Shown here: in pieces, positions 7,524 to 15,776 of the stretch | Position numbering within the stretch: position 1 is the stretch's first letter | Layout of the letters: each line of letters opens with the position of its first letter | DNA from: Haploplasma axanthum | GTDB taxonomy: Bacteria > Bacillota_I > Bacilli_A > Acholeplasmatales > Acholeplasmataceae | Direction of reading: 5' to 3' | Length of the DNA: 64,000 nucleotides | Assembly (NCBI RefSeq): GCF_900660745.1 | Contig: NZ_LR215048.1 | Location: forward strand, 1,364,001 to 1,428,000 | The notes under the pieces: model-generated | Databases searched by the model: none | Told to the model about the DNA's origin: nothing | Seen by the model: only the letters and a program-made list of their open reading frames with translations | Program-made: the position numbers and the translations under genes

Positions 7524-9443
7524 CTAAGTTATTTTATTGAACATATATCGTACTTTATCTATCCGACTATTTGGACGACGGGGCTGGCAAACAGGTTCAC
7601 CGGTAGTAACATGGTACCCTTTTAACTCTGTTAAACAAACACTACGTCCATTTGTAAAGAAAGTTAAATCACTACGATATTCTTGAATACACCGAGCAGG
7701 GATTTCTCCACTAAGAATGACCTCATTATTTTTCAATTGAGTGTCTACGATGTTCGCACAATATTTAGGAGCATCGTTGTATGCTCGTGAAAGATATTCC
7801 TGTGGCGCATAAATTTTAAAACTAAGATATGGCTCTAACAATTCTGTTCCAGCTTTTTTTAAGACTTGTTCCAATACAATAGGAGCAAGCATCCGAAAAT
7901 CTGCTGGGGTACTAACAGGGCTATAGTATAAGCCATACTTAAAACAGATTTTACAGTCCGTCACATTCCAACCATACAATCCTTGTTCACAGCCATAGCG
8001 TATCCCCTCCATAACTGCATTTTGAAACGATTGATTTAAGTATCCAAGAGAAACCGAGCTCTCATACTGTACTCCGCTCCCTAATGGAAGCTGTGCTACA
8101 GATAGACCAATGGAAGCCCAGAAAGGATTCGGTGGAACTTCGATGTGAATGGTATACTCTGCTTTTTTTAACGGTCTTTCCATATAAATGACTGTAGGCT
8201 CTTTTATTTCTATCTCCACATGATACTTTTCTTGCAGCAGAGCACAAGTCACTTCCATTTGTACTTTCCCTAAGAAAGAAAGTATGATTTCATGTGTCGC
8301 AGAATCCACATAATATCGCAGAAGCGGGTCACTGTCGGAGATTTCTAAAAGTGCATCAAGTAACATTTCCCTTTGTTGAGGTTTGCTCGGTTCAACAGTC
8401 GTTTGCAGCAGAGGGAGGGGATTTTCAATTCTCTCTCTCTGTGGCAATAGCTTTGTATCTCCAAGAACACTATTTAACTTCAAAAACTCATTCTGCAAAA
8501 TAACAATTTCCCCGGAATAAGCCTTATCGATTTTACATAATTCACCATTTATTGAAGTATACATTTCTGTAATTTTTATTTTTTCCTTTTCCGATATTCT
8601 AACCGAATCTCGCAAATGCAGTACGCCACTATAAAGACGTATATATGCAAGACGCTGTCTTTTTTCCGAATACTCAATTTTGAAAACTTTTCCGCAAAGT
8701 TCAGACTGACCTCGATGTGTTGATGAATAAAATTTATTCGTAATCACTTCTATAAGGTTATCAATCCCTATATTGTTTTTTGCACTTCCGTGATAAACAG
8801 GGAACAGGGAACAATTATGAAATCTTATGCTTTCCTCTTGTTCGAGTTCTAATGCTTCCAATAATTTCCCAGACGTATATTTCTCCAAAAGGTAATCATT
8901 TCCTTCTATTACCATATCCCATTGTTCAGATTCGGTAAAGTTCATTACACGCATATTAGGATGCAGTTCTACCTTCTGTTTGATTACAATTTCCGCAGAA
9001 AGTTTCTCTTTAATATCCTGATAAACCGTTGATAAATCAATTCCATTTTGGTCAATCTTATTGATAAAAAAGATTGTGGGAATACCTATTTTCCTAAGTG
9101 CATGAAACAATATACGAGTTTGTGCTTGTACGCCATCTTTTGCAGAAATCAGTAGAATTGCCCCATCTAATACTGATAATGAACGATATACTTCTGCTAA
9201 AAAATCCATATGTCCTGGCGTGTCTATGATGTTCATCTTAGTATTTTTCCACTGAAAAGAGGTTATCGCCGTCTGAATTGTAATTCCTCTCTGACGTTCT
9301 AAAAGCGTATTATCCGTTTTCGTTGTACCTCTGTCCACGCTTCCTAATTCTGTAATCGCTCCACTGTTATATAATAAGCTTTCTGTTAAGGTAGTTTTTC
9401 CCGCATCAACATGAGCTAAAACTCCAATATTAATAATTTTCAT
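7524..9443 (-). CDS. tet(M): Tet(M) ribosomal protection protein, tetracycline resistance
   Basis: This 639-residue EF-G-like GTPase removes tetracycline from the ribosomal A site. It has the G1 motif AHVDAGKTT, the G3 motif DTPGHMDF and the G4 motif NKID. The C-terminus carries the family-typical region ([17 protein letters not shown]). I start it at ATG 9443, eight bases behind GGAGG; the in-frame ATG at 9458 overlaps that ribosome site. The length equals known Tet(M) and no frameshift is seen. Expression is controlled by the transcription-attenuation leader upstream (9444-9750). Sequence differences from the textbook protein suggest one of its mosaic alleles. Confidence 0.98.
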   Translation of the reverse strand: MKIINIGVLAHVDAGKTTLTESLLYNSGAITELGSVDRGTTKTDNTLLERQRGITIQTAITSFQWKNTKMNIIDTPGHMDFLAEVYRSLSVLDGAILLISAKDGVQAQTRILFHALRKIGIPTIFFINKIDQNGIDLSTVYQDIKEKLSAEIVIKQKVELHPNMRVMNFTESEQWDMVIEGNDYLLEKYTSGKLLEALELEQEESIRFHNCSLFPVYHGSAKNNIGIDNLIEVITNKFYSSTHRGQSELCGKVFKIEYSEKRQRLAYIRLYSGVLHLRDSVRISEKEKIKITEMYTSINGELCKIDKAYSGEIVILQNEFLKLNSVLGDTKLLPQRERIENPLPLLQTTVEPSKPQQREMLLDALLEISDSDPLLRYYVDSATHEIILSFLGKVQMEVTCALLQEKYHVEIEIKEPTVIYMERPLKKAEYTIHIEVPPNPFWASIGLSVAQLPLGSGVQYESSVSLGYLNQSFQNAVMEGIRYGCEQGLYGWNVTDCKICFKYGLYYSPVSTPADFRMLAPIVLEQVLKKAGTELLEPYLSFKIYAPQEYLSRAYNDAPKYCANIVDTQLKNNEVILSGEIPARCIQEYRSDLTFFTNGRSVCLTELKGYHVTTGEPVCQPRRPNSRIDKVRYMFNKIT

Positions 9444-9478
9444 GTGATTTTCCTCCATTCAAAAGCCCAAAAGGGCAT

Positions 9479-9518
9479 AAAAATCCCAGTGATAAATACT
9501 CTTATCACTGGGATTTTT
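9479..9518 (-). terminator. tet(M) leader terminator/attenuator hairpin
   Basis: A perfect inverted repeat, AAAAATCCCAGTGATAA and its complement around a 6-base loop, ends in TTTTT on the minus strand just 36 bases before the tet(M) start. It matches the Tn916 attenuator that stops most transcripts without tetracycline. Confidence 0.9.
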
Positions 9519-9523
9519 ATGCA

Positions 9524-9690
9524 TAACCATAGGCATACAAAGCATACAGATATTCTCCGGATACTTTAGAATCACATGATAAAGGTATTCTTAAACTGGG
9601 TACAAAAAACTAAGCCCTCCTAAAAAAGGACATCCAATTATTTGTTCCCACTATCAAATTGACAGTTTATTTAAGAATACCTTGCCGCAT
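9524..9690 (-). promoter_or_regulatory. tet(M) leader (orf12 region) with leader frames and antiterminator arms
   Basis: The leader holds a tiny ORF (ATG 9690, MRQGILK, behind AAAAGGAG). It also holds a downstream frame ending GEYLYALYAYGYA just before the attenuator; this frame lacks a canonical start. The long inverted repeat AAGGTATTCTTAAACTG (9582-9598) / 9663-9683 can fold with a 4-base bulge. In Tn916, ribosome behaviour on the leader under tetracycline decides whether transcription passes the 9479-9518 terminator. All of these parts are still present. Confidence 0.75.
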
Positions 9691-9721
9691 ATTTATTAAC
9701 TCCTTTTAAATAGATACTTAA

Positions 9722-9750
9722 ATAATAGCACGTAAGAGCATATTTGTAAA
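9722..9750 (-). promoter_or_regulatory. tet(M) promoter
   Basis: On the minus strand, TTTACA (9745-9750) and TATTAT (9722-9727) are separated by exactly 17 bases, at the position of the Tn916 tet promoter. Transcription would run leftward through the leader into tet(M). Confidence 0.8.
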
Positions 9751-9819
9751 GGAATCTCCAATTTTTTATCAAAGAGAGTACGTGATTACAAAATAGCTGT
9801 AATAATGTACCAATATTTG

Positions 9820-10570
9820 TTATTCTATAATCTTCCAATTACTCCCGTTCTTTTCAAGTACCAAATCAAATTGAGATACCTGCGTTGCTTTGGTCTGCTG
9901 GTCGATATACTCCACTGTCAGCGATACCGTGACTTGATTATCCTTACGATTGTGAATAGGATTTACCAGTTCTTGAAAGATGTACTCTTTTCCGATTGGT
10001 TTTAATATCCCGTCATTCACATAGTAGGAAAGTTCACTGGCTGTCGCTGTAGGATAGAGCTTGAAGAACGTCGTTAAAAACTCATTGATTTCATTGGTTG
10101 TAATGGAATCAACCGTCCCCTCACTTTCAATGGCTTTTGGTTTATAACTTGATTTCTTAGGTATGTTGGTAATGGTCGGATTCTTAACCAGTACCATATT
10201 TCCAGAACCATCTACATAGACACTCACTATATAAGCAGAGTGGACGGTCTTTGTATTTTCTCCCTCTGTAATGAGCTGGTCTACACTGTAGGTTACATTA
10301 AACTCATTGTCGCCAGTTGGCTCTACCGTCCATATCTGAAATCCTCTTACAGAAGACGATACAGGAATATCTTTGCGTACTGTATCAACATTGAGAGCTT
10401 GAAGTTCATCTGTCAGATAGCCTTTTAGACTTTCCATTCGATTATCAATGGACTTATCGGATTGCTCCCATGAATAGTAGACTTTCGCAAAGTTCTCTAC
10501 AAAATTTTCTACATGATGAGTATCAACGTATTCCTTTTCTATGATAGTTGTTTCGTGAATAGTATGAGTA
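9820..10570 (-). pseudogene. orf13: Tn916 Orf13 (TcpC-like transfer protein), N-terminus lost
   Basis: About 250 residues match the C-terminal periplasmic-type domains of Tn916 Orf13, a VirB8/TcpC-like conjugation-channel protein. Two NTF2-like domains can be seen, ending NGSNWKIIE. The N-terminal cytoplasmic part and the membrane anchor (about 60 residues) are missing because the transposon is truncated near 10570. Without the anchor and the rest of the transfer operon it should be non-functional. Reading begins by chance from an ATG at 10575, just across the junction. Confidence 0.92.
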
Positions 10571-10798
10571 TACAATTTGAAATAAATGTCTATATTCGTG
10601 TGTTATAGCTTTAGCACATTCAAAATAATCATTTTTAAATTTTCTGTTTATTACAATACTAAATTTAGGTTTTATATTTAATCTACTGTCATCTAAAATA
10701 GTATCATCAAATGATATTGGTATTTGTTCTATGTTAAAGTACTCTGATACTTTTTGAGAGAGTAATTCTATCTTTTTTTGCATATTTATGTCAGACAT
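10571..10798 (-). pseudogene. Metallopeptidase-like gene truncated by the Tn916 junction
   Basis: From ATG 10798 the frame encodes about 75 residues ending in AKAITHEYRHLFQ, an HExxH zinc-protease motif with a spacing like ImmA/IrrE-type peptidases. After ...FQIVYS the sequence switches to Tn916 orf13 DNA in another frame and stops at 10523. The third zinc ligand and the rest of the fold are lost. In phages and mobile elements such peptidases often cleave repressors, but the substrate here is unknown. The gene follows the recombinase operon by 71 bases on the same strand. Confidence 0.7.
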
Positions 10799-10869
10799 TT
10801 TATAGTTCTCTTTCTTAAGTTTCGTTTTCTGTGTTATAACATAAAAGCATCTAAAAAGGCCTTAGAACT

Positions 10870-12456
10870 TTATTCTTTAGCCTTAAATTTTAACCCGTTA
10901 TTAAATTTAAATGTTATATTCTTGTTACGATTCACTGTTCCTGATTCAACCATCAACATCCATATTCGCTCATCCCATTTATCAATGTCACTTTCAGATT
11001 TACGTAGTGCTTTTAAGAATGCTCTCATTTTAATTTCTAATGATTCTTTTTTAAATCTTTCACTTAATAGTTCCTCAAGTTTTGTTTTTAATTTTTCGTG
11101 TCTTGTTTCTAACGTTTTATACTTTTTTTCAAATTCATTTGAATTATCAGTTGTTTTTGAGTTATCTTTAATTGCTTTTGTTGCAAGTTCCACAACTACT
11201 GCTATCTCTTCACTAACTTTTTCAATTTCTGTTTCTAAATCTTTAGTATTAGCTACTAATTCAATTACTTCATTTAAATCATTAATAATTCTTTTTTTAT
11301 CTTTCATTGTTATATTATACGCTTCTATAAACTTTAATTTAATATCATCTTCAGTTAAATGTGGAGTCCTACATATGCATTTGTCTTTATCAAACTTATT
11401 ATTACATTGATAAACAAACCTTTCATATTTGGTATTTGAATGCCATTTCTTTTTACCATAGAAACCTCCACAATCACTGCATATCAATTTTGATGCAAAT
11501 ATATCAGATGATGAATACTTAGCTCCAAGGTTATCTCTTCTTTTAATTTCAATTTGCACTAACTCCCACATATCTTTATCAATAATAGCTGGATGGCTGT
11601 TTTCCACATAATACTGTGGTATCTGTCCAGTATTTTTTATTATGGTTTGCTCTAAAAAGTTATCAGTAAATGTTTTTTGAAGGAGAGCATCACCTTTGTA
11701 TTTTTCATTTTGAAGTATTGAAGTGATATTATTTTTGGTCCAGTTAGTTGATTTCTTTGAAGGAGTTTTTATTCCTCTTTCTTTTAATTCCTTAGCTATA
11801 CCTGTTGGAGTTTTCCCATAAACTAAAAAGCTTTTATATATTTCTCTTACAATCTCTGCTTCTTCTTCAACAACAACTATTTTGTCATCTACTTTTTTAT
11901 ATCCCAGAAAATTACTATACGCAAATGATACTTTACCTGATTGAAATGCCACACGCTTCCCCCATTGAACGTTCTGACTAATTGATCTTGATTCTTCTTG
12001 TGCGATTGATGCCATTATTGTAAGTATTAGTTCACTTTTAGAATCAAGTGTCCACAAATTTTCCTTTTCAAAGAAAACCTCGACACCTTTTTCTTTTAGC
12101 TTTCTAACATATGAAATAGTATCTAATGTGTTACGGGCAAATCTTGATATCGATTTAGTAATAATTAAGTTTATCTTTCCATCTAGCGCATCTTTAATCA
12201 TTTTATTAAAGCCGACTCTCCTCTTAGTGCTTGTTCCAGTTATACCTTCGTCAGCATACACAGTTACAAACTCCCAATCAAGTCTACCTTGAATATACTC
12301 TTTATAATAATTGACTTGCGCTTCATAACTAGTGTATTGTTCATCAGAACTTGTTGATACTCTGGCATATGCAGCAACTTTTAATTTTTCTTTGTTGTTC
12401 ACTGGCATTTGTGTTAATGGATCAATTGTTGATGGAATTACTGTTACTTTTGTCAT
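10870..12456 (-). CDS. Large serine recombinase, second of a tandem pair
   Basis: This 528-residue site-specific recombinase has an N-terminal resolvase domain with the nucleophile Ser34 in AYARVST and the EESRSIS helix region. A recombinase domain follows (about residues 175-290, TPTGIAKELKERG...). Then come a zinc ribbon (CSDCGG ... CNN ... C) and a long coiled coil (about residues 385-470), the parts that control synapsis in large serine integrases. It overlaps the upstream recombinase gene by 4 bases (ATGA). It probably acts with its partner in integration and excision. Full length, no obvious defect. Confidence 0.93.
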   Translation of the reverse strand: MTKVTVIPSTIDPLTQMPVNNKEKLKVAAYARVSTSSDEQYTSYEAQVNYYKEYIQGRLDWEFVTVYADEGITGTSTKRRVGFNKMIKDALDGKINLIITKSISRFARNTLDTISYVRKLKEKGVEVFFEKENLWTLDSKSELILTIMASIAQEESRSISQNVQWGKRVAFQSGKVSFAYSNFLGYKKVDDKIVVVEEEAEIVREIYKSFLVYGKTPTGIAKELKERGIKTPSKKSTNWTKNNITSILQNEKYKGDALLQKTFTDNFLEQTIIKNTGQIPQYYVENSHPAIIDKDMWELVQIEIKRRDNLGAKYSSSDIFASKLICSDCGGFYGKKKWHSNTKYERFVYQCNNKFDKDKCICRTPHLTEDDIKLKFIEAYNITMKDKKRIINDLNEVIELVANTKDLETEIEKVSEEIAVVVELATKAIKDNSKTTDNSNEFEKKYKTLETRHEKLKTKLEELLSERFKKESLEIKMRAFLKALRKSESDIDKWDERIWMLMVESGTVNRNKNITFKFNNGLKFKAKE

Positions 12457-13754
12457 TTCGCGCTCCCTCCTCCATATCTTTTTAACGTGTGTTGTCTTGC
12501 TTGTTCTTTCATGTCATCAGTCCATCCTTCACTTCGTGGTTTATGAGCCCATTCGTATTCTTTGACACTTCCATCATTTAATTCAAAACGAAGTATATTG
12601 TTTGGCTGTGCTACTACTTGCTGAACTAAATGTTTAAAAATCGGCATACTAAACTTGTTCATGTTTAACAGATGAATTGCGGCTTCTTTAATCTTGTCAT
12701 CAGGCACTTGTTGATTATCACAGTAGCTTTTACCTTTATCTCTAAATGTCGAACAAATCCAATAAATGTTATAAGGTCCCCTCCTATATGTATGCGTTTT
12801 TCCACATTTCCCACATCTGATATACCCTTTAAATTCATTATTATAACTTGAACTTTTGGCAAATTTCAGAGCTTTGCTTTTCCTTATTGCCTGAGCTTCC
12901 ATAAATATTTCTTTGCTTATAATTGGTTCGTGGGAATTACTTACAATGTATTTATCAAGTTCACCTTTATTATGCTTTAACTTTTTAGTCAAATGATTAT
13001 CAATAAAGGTTTTTTGAAGGATTAAATCACCAGTATAATTATAGTTTGCTAATATTTTTGTGATTGTTGTTACACCCCAAGTTTTTGTTCTGTATGGTTT
13101 TATTCCTTTTTCATCAAGTATAGTTCTAATCATTCTGTCTCCATAACCTTCTAAATATAGGCTATATATAAATCTAACTATTTCAGCTTCTTCTGGAACA
13201 ATATGATATTTTTTATTTTCAAGTTTATAACCAAACATTGATGTACTACCCCATATAAGTCCTTTTTCAAAATCTTTCTTAATTCGCCATTTCATATTTT
13301 CGGATATACTTCTTGACTCTTCTTGTGCAAAAGTCGCTAAGAACGTTAAGATCATTTCACCTTCACCACTTAAAGTATGTATGTTTTGTTCTTCAAAGAA
13401 AATGTTAACATTGATTGCTTTTAAGTCTCTCACTGTTTTTAATAGTGTCATTGTGTTTCTTGCAAATCTTGATATTGATTTTGTAATAATCATATCAATC
13501 TTACCCGCTTTACAATCACTCAACATTAGCTGGAACTCATCTCTCAACTCTTTTGTTCCAGTAACTGCCTCGTCCGTATACACTCCTACAAATTCCCACT
13601 CAGGTTTACTTTTAATATAGTTTTTGTAGTGGTTCACTTGTGAGGCTAATGAGTTAAGCATTGCATCTTTACCACTTGATACTCTGGCATAAGCAGCAAC
13701 TCGCAGCCTTTTTGGCATTTCTTTTATCGTTTCAATTTTTGTTATTTTTTTCAT
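12453..13754 (-). CDS. Large serine recombinase, first of a tandem pair
   Basis: This protein of about 433 residues has a resolvase domain (nucleophile Ser26 in AYARVSS), the EESRSIS motif, a recombinase domain and a zinc ribbon (CGKCGK ... C ... C). It has a short C-terminal tail and lacks the long coiled coil of its neighbour. Start ATG 13754 is chosen because AAGGAGGTGG lies 8 bases upstream. The size pair (about 433 + 528 aa, overlapping genes) recalls the ccrA/ccrB arrangement of staphylococcal cassettes. Two cooperating recombinases with different C-termini are likely. Confidence 0.92.
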   Translation of the reverse strand: MKKITKIETIKEMPKRLRVAAYARVSSGKDAMLNSLASQVNHYKNYIKSKPEWEFVGVYTDEAVTGTKELRDEFQLMLSDCKAGKIDMIITKSISRFARNTMTLLKTVRDLKAINVNIFFEEQNIHTLSGEGEMILTFLATFAQEESRSISENMKWRIKKDFEKGLIWGSTSMFGYKLENKKYHIVPEEAEIVRFIYSLYLEGYGDRMIRTILDEKGIKPYRTKTWGVTTITKILANYNYTGDLILQKTFIDNHLTKKLKHNKGELDKYIVSNSHEPIISKEIFMEAQAIRKSKALKFAKSSSYNNEFKGYIRCGKCGKTHTYRRGPYNIYWICSTFRDKGKSYCDNQQVPDDKIKEAAIHLLNMNKFSMPIFKHLVQQVVAQPNNILRFELNDGSVKEYEWAHKPRSEGWTDDMKEQARQHTLKRYGGGSAK

Positions 13755-13789
13755 AACTTCCACCTCCTTGAGCGTACTCTATTAATCAC

Positions 13790-13969
13790 TTATTTACTCA
13801 AATTAGTCAAGTCATTTAAGCGGTAAAGATTACCTGTCTTGATACAATATTTTCCTGCTATAAATGATTCTGATTTTAAGTAGTCGTTTTTACTAATTAC
13901 GCCGTCATTTAACATCTTTTGAATTGGTGCCATCGACAGATAATACATCTCTAAGTCACTTCGCTTCAT
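13790..13969 (-). CDS. Small SHOCT-like protein in recombinase operon
   Basis: The product has 59 residues from ATG 13969; the longer frame to 13981 would need a TTG. The sequence MAPIQKMLNDGVISKNDYLKSESF resembles SHOCT-type short C-terminal domains (hydrophobic helix, G-hIs, second helix). It overlaps the upstream zinc-finger gene by 14 bases and precedes the first recombinase by 35 bases. Such small proteins recur before serine recombinases in Bacillota mobile elements. A role as accessory or directionality factor is inference only. Confidence 0.65.
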   Translation of the reverse strand: MKRSDLEMYYLSMAPIQKMLNDGVISKNDYLKSESFIAGKYCIKTGNLYRLNDLTNLSK

Positions 13970-14357
13970 TATTGGCACCAACTTTACTTATTTTTGACTT
14001 TATGTAACATTCCTGACTACAGTAAATTCTTTTCTTATTACCATATGCTACAAACTCTTTATTACAGTTTTTACACTGATGAGTATAATAAGCCTTCTTA
14101 TTGACTTTATTTTGGTTTTTGTTCCACCAATTATAGCGACACTTGTCAGAACAGAAAACTTTTTTCCTTTTACCCTCAATTGAAATAATAGACAAAGAAC
14201 AATTCTTACAGTGTGTTGTTTTTGATTTCTCATCATTTTTTAAACATACATATCTGGCAGCACTAACTGATATGGATAGTTCTTTAGCAATCCTCTTATA
14301 TCCATATCCTTTATTTCTTAGTTTTAGTATTTGATTATTTAGGTCATCATTATTCAT
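13956..14357 (-). CDS. HTH plus double zinc-knuckle protein in recombinase operon
   Basis: The product has 133 residues from ATG 14357, nine bases behind AGGAGG; the frame to 14375 begins with TTG inside that ribosome site. N-terminal HTH (GYGYKRIAKELSISVSAARYV) is followed by two treble-clef-like Cys4 units: CKNC ... FCSDKC and CKNC ... YCSQEC. It is a likely DNA-binding protein, first gene of the recombinase operon. Similar products are often labelled sigma-70 because of the HTH. It may regulate recombinase expression or the direction of recombination. Confidence 0.7.
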   Translation of the reverse strand: MNNDDLNNQILKLRNKGYGYKRIAKELSISVSAARYVCLKNDEKSKTTHCKNCSLSIISIEGKRKKVFCSDKCRYNWWNKNQNKVNKKAYYTHQCKNCNKEFVAYGNKKRIYCSQECYIKSKISKVGANNEAK

Positions 14358-14369
14358 ATATTCATACCT

Positions 14370-14386
14370 CCTCAAAGGTTAATGGC
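14370..14386. repeat. 17-bp exact repeat, copy 1 (CCTCAAAGGTTAATGGC)
   Basis: The same 17 bases occur in the same orientation at 44142-44158. On the minus strand, both copies lie upstream of a gene start and run into a G-rich ribosome-site-like tract (TTTGAGGAGG here). It is most simply a conserved leader or operator segment of two phage operons. Confidence 0.6.
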
Positions 14387-14432
14387 AAGACGACCTTTAA
14401 ATTGCCGGTTTTTACTACATATAAAATAAAAA

Positions 14433-14471
14433 AAGCCTTGAAATTAGGTGTAATCCCTATCTTCAAGGCTT
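14433..14471 (-). terminator. Terminator after the HExxH gene
   Basis: The inverted repeat AAGCCTTGAA / TTCAAGGCTT is followed on the minus strand by a run of Ts. It lies 21 bases past the end of the peptidase gene and insulates it from the recombinase operon. Confidence 0.8.
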
Positions 14472-14491
14472 GGTATTAAAATCTATTTAGT

Positions 14492-14938
14492 TTAGAGCTT
14501 ATCTTTTACTTGTTCATATAGTGCATATGCGAATGATTCTGCTTGAACTTCTATTAGTAAGTTTTCATACTTCCCTTGTTCCATACTGTAGTTTTCATCT
14601 AAGAATTCATGCTTCATCTGTTCTAGTTCTTCTTTTGTAAATATACCATGATCCATTCCTAGATCAGCTTCAACGATACATGCATGCTGCAACACGTGAA
14701 ACACCTCGTGAAAAGCGGTCTTAATAACATTTTCTTTTCGAGCTGTCTTCAACCACTCTTTGTTATATCTTATTAAAAAATTGTCTTTATCATATAGAGC
14801 TGAGTGTTCTATTCCTTTAAAGTGATTAATCTCGTTAATAAACACCCAGAGGTCTTTATCAATCTTTAATAAGGATCTAGCATACTCAGTTGCTTTTAGT
14901 ATTAATTCTTCGTTTGTTGTTAGATTTTTATTTGTCAT
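14492..14938 (-). CDS. Phage HExxH metallopeptidase, ImmA/IrrE-like
   Basis: This 148-residue protein contains AFHEVFHVLQHA (zinc-binding HExxH, about residues 76-87) and a later EVQAESFAYALY that offers a third acidic ligand, as in ImmA/IrrE peptidases. No signal peptide or membrane segment is seen. It has its own promoter (14968-14997), a terminator on each side and a good ribosome site (GAAAGGTG). It therefore looks like a separately expressed lysogen gene rather than part of the late operon. Possible roles are cleavage of a repressor or host protein, and the substrate is unknown. It occupies the slot where an endolysin would normally be. Confidence 0.78.
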   Translation of the reverse strand: MTNKNLTTNEELILKATEYARSLLKIDKDLWVFINEINHFKGIEHSALYDKDNFLIRYNKEWLKTARKENVIKTAFHEVFHVLQHACIVEADLGMDHGIFTKEELEQMKHEFLDENYSMEQGKYENLLIEVQAESFAYALYEQVKDKL

Positions 14939-14967
14939 GTTTATTCACCTTTCAATTGTCATAAGCA

Positions 14968-14997
14968 ATTATAGCCCATTTCAATTTTAAAGTGTAA
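14968..14997 (-). promoter_or_regulatory. Promoter of the HExxH gene
   Basis: On the minus strand, TTACAC (14992-14997) and TATAAT (14968-14973) are 18 bases apart, 30 bases upstream of the start codon. The perfect -10 box between two terminators indicates an independent transcription unit. Confidence 0.65.
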
Positions 14998-15019
14998 TTT
15001 TTTTTTGAAAAACAAAAAA

Positions 15020-15044
15020 CGCCAGAGTCTATTTGACCCCAGCG
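15020..15044 (-). terminator. Terminator of the phage late operon
   Basis: The stem CGCTGGGGTC / GACTCTGGCG (10 bp with G-T pairs, 5-base loop) is followed by TTTTTT on the minus strand. It overlaps the last codons of the holin gene, so late transcription should end here. Confidence 0.8.
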
Positions 15045-15358
15045 GTATTGTTAATTGATTTTGTGATCGTGATGATTCCTTCAATGATCTGTTCTATGAT
15101 TTCCTTATCTACATTCAAATTATTTTCGATTAAAAAACTATTAATGTTTGATACTACATATTTCTTTTTCATAGCACCATCAGTATACGCCGCTTCAGCA
15201 GCAACACATAGTTCTTTAATCTTAGCTTCAACTTTCAAGTATGCTTCATAGTGCTTCATGGTCTTTTCATTCTTCTTTAAGAAATAACCTAAGATTGAAC
15301 CAAGTACACTAAATACAATCGTTATAATAGTAATAATTAATTCTGAGTTATTCATCAT
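15029..15358 (-). CDS. Putative holin, LLH-type
   Basis: The product has about 109 residues. One N-terminal transmembrane segment (LIITIITIVFSVLGSILGYFL) precedes a charged helical domain, the layout of Lactobacillus LL-H-type phage holins. The start is taken at ATG 15358 behind GAGG; the GTG at 15370 lies too early. It overlaps the preceding holin gene by a few bases and is the last gene of the late operon. It should act at the cytoplasmic membrane in lysis. A second, different holin-like gene directly precedes it, so one may be an antiholin. Confidence 0.75.
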   Translation of the reverse strand: MMNNSELIITIITIVFSVLGSILGYFLKKNEKTMKHYEAYLKVEAKIKELCVAAEAAYTDGAMKKKYVVSNINSFLIENNLNVDKEIIEQIIEGIITITKSINNTAGVK

Positions 15359-15776
15359 TTTCATCCTCACTCTTATTTAGCACTTCAAGTGCATTTTTTA
15401 TTATCCTTGGAACAGGAAGTCCTGCAAGCGTTGCATTTTCTAAAATACTGATACCTTCCATTGAAATAAACGCTATGACAACTCCATCTCTTACTATGCT
15501 GGTACCAAGCACTAAATCTAACTGGGTGGCCACAGTTACTAAAAATAATATAAAGATTTTCTTAGCAAGCCCTCTAATACCTGCTTCACTACTAACTCTG
15601 CCATTTTTAGTTTTACTGCTATTCTTAAAAACTATGGCCAAAATTAATCCTGAAAGAAAATCAATAATCATAAAGATTATAAGTGCGATTAACAATTTAT
15701 CAAATCCTCCAAATAGGTATGAAGCAAACGATCCAATGGATCCAATTATTGTTAATACGGTATGTTTAACTTTCAT
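15348..15776 (-). CDS. Phage holin, phi29/Cp-1 (holin_4_1) family
   Basis: This 142-residue membrane protein has three hydrophobic stretches (about residues 8-27, 29-50 and 75-95) and the family-typical segment GRVSSEAGIRGLAKKIFIL. The family is known as phage lysis or toxin-secretion holins. It should permeabilise the membrane at the end of infection. It overlaps the NTase gene upstream by 4 bases. No endolysin follows, which is unusual for this position. Confidence 0.85.
   Translation of the reverse strand: MKVKHTVLTIIGSIGSFASYLFGGFDKLLIALIIFMIIDFLSGLILAIVFKNSSKTKNGRVSSEAGIRGLAKKIFILFLVTVATQLDLVLGTSIVRDGVVIAFISMEGISILENATLAGLPVPRIIKNALEVLNKSEDENDE

Larger units (their letters stand above)
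1380..10570 (-). mobile_element. Tn916 remnant carrying tet(M), left part deleted, IS-invaded
   Basis: Gene order on the minus strand (orf13', tet(M) leader, tet(M), orf6, [orf9 on +], orf7, orf8, xis, int) is that of the right part of Tn916. The int-side end near 1380 (AAACAAAGTATAAATTTC) resembles the known Tn916 terminus. On the other side, homology stops inside orf13 near 10570. All conjugation genes (orf14-orf24) and the origin of transfer between orf20 and orf21 are therefore gone. A 2150-bp IS interrupts orf7. The element cannot conjugate by itself, and without its left end it should not excise normally. Confidence 0.93.

Noticed and set aside
9444-9458. Longer Tet(M) start adding five residues
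   Set aside because: The upstream ATG overlaps the GGAGG ribosome site. The 639-aa form from 9443 equals the known protein.
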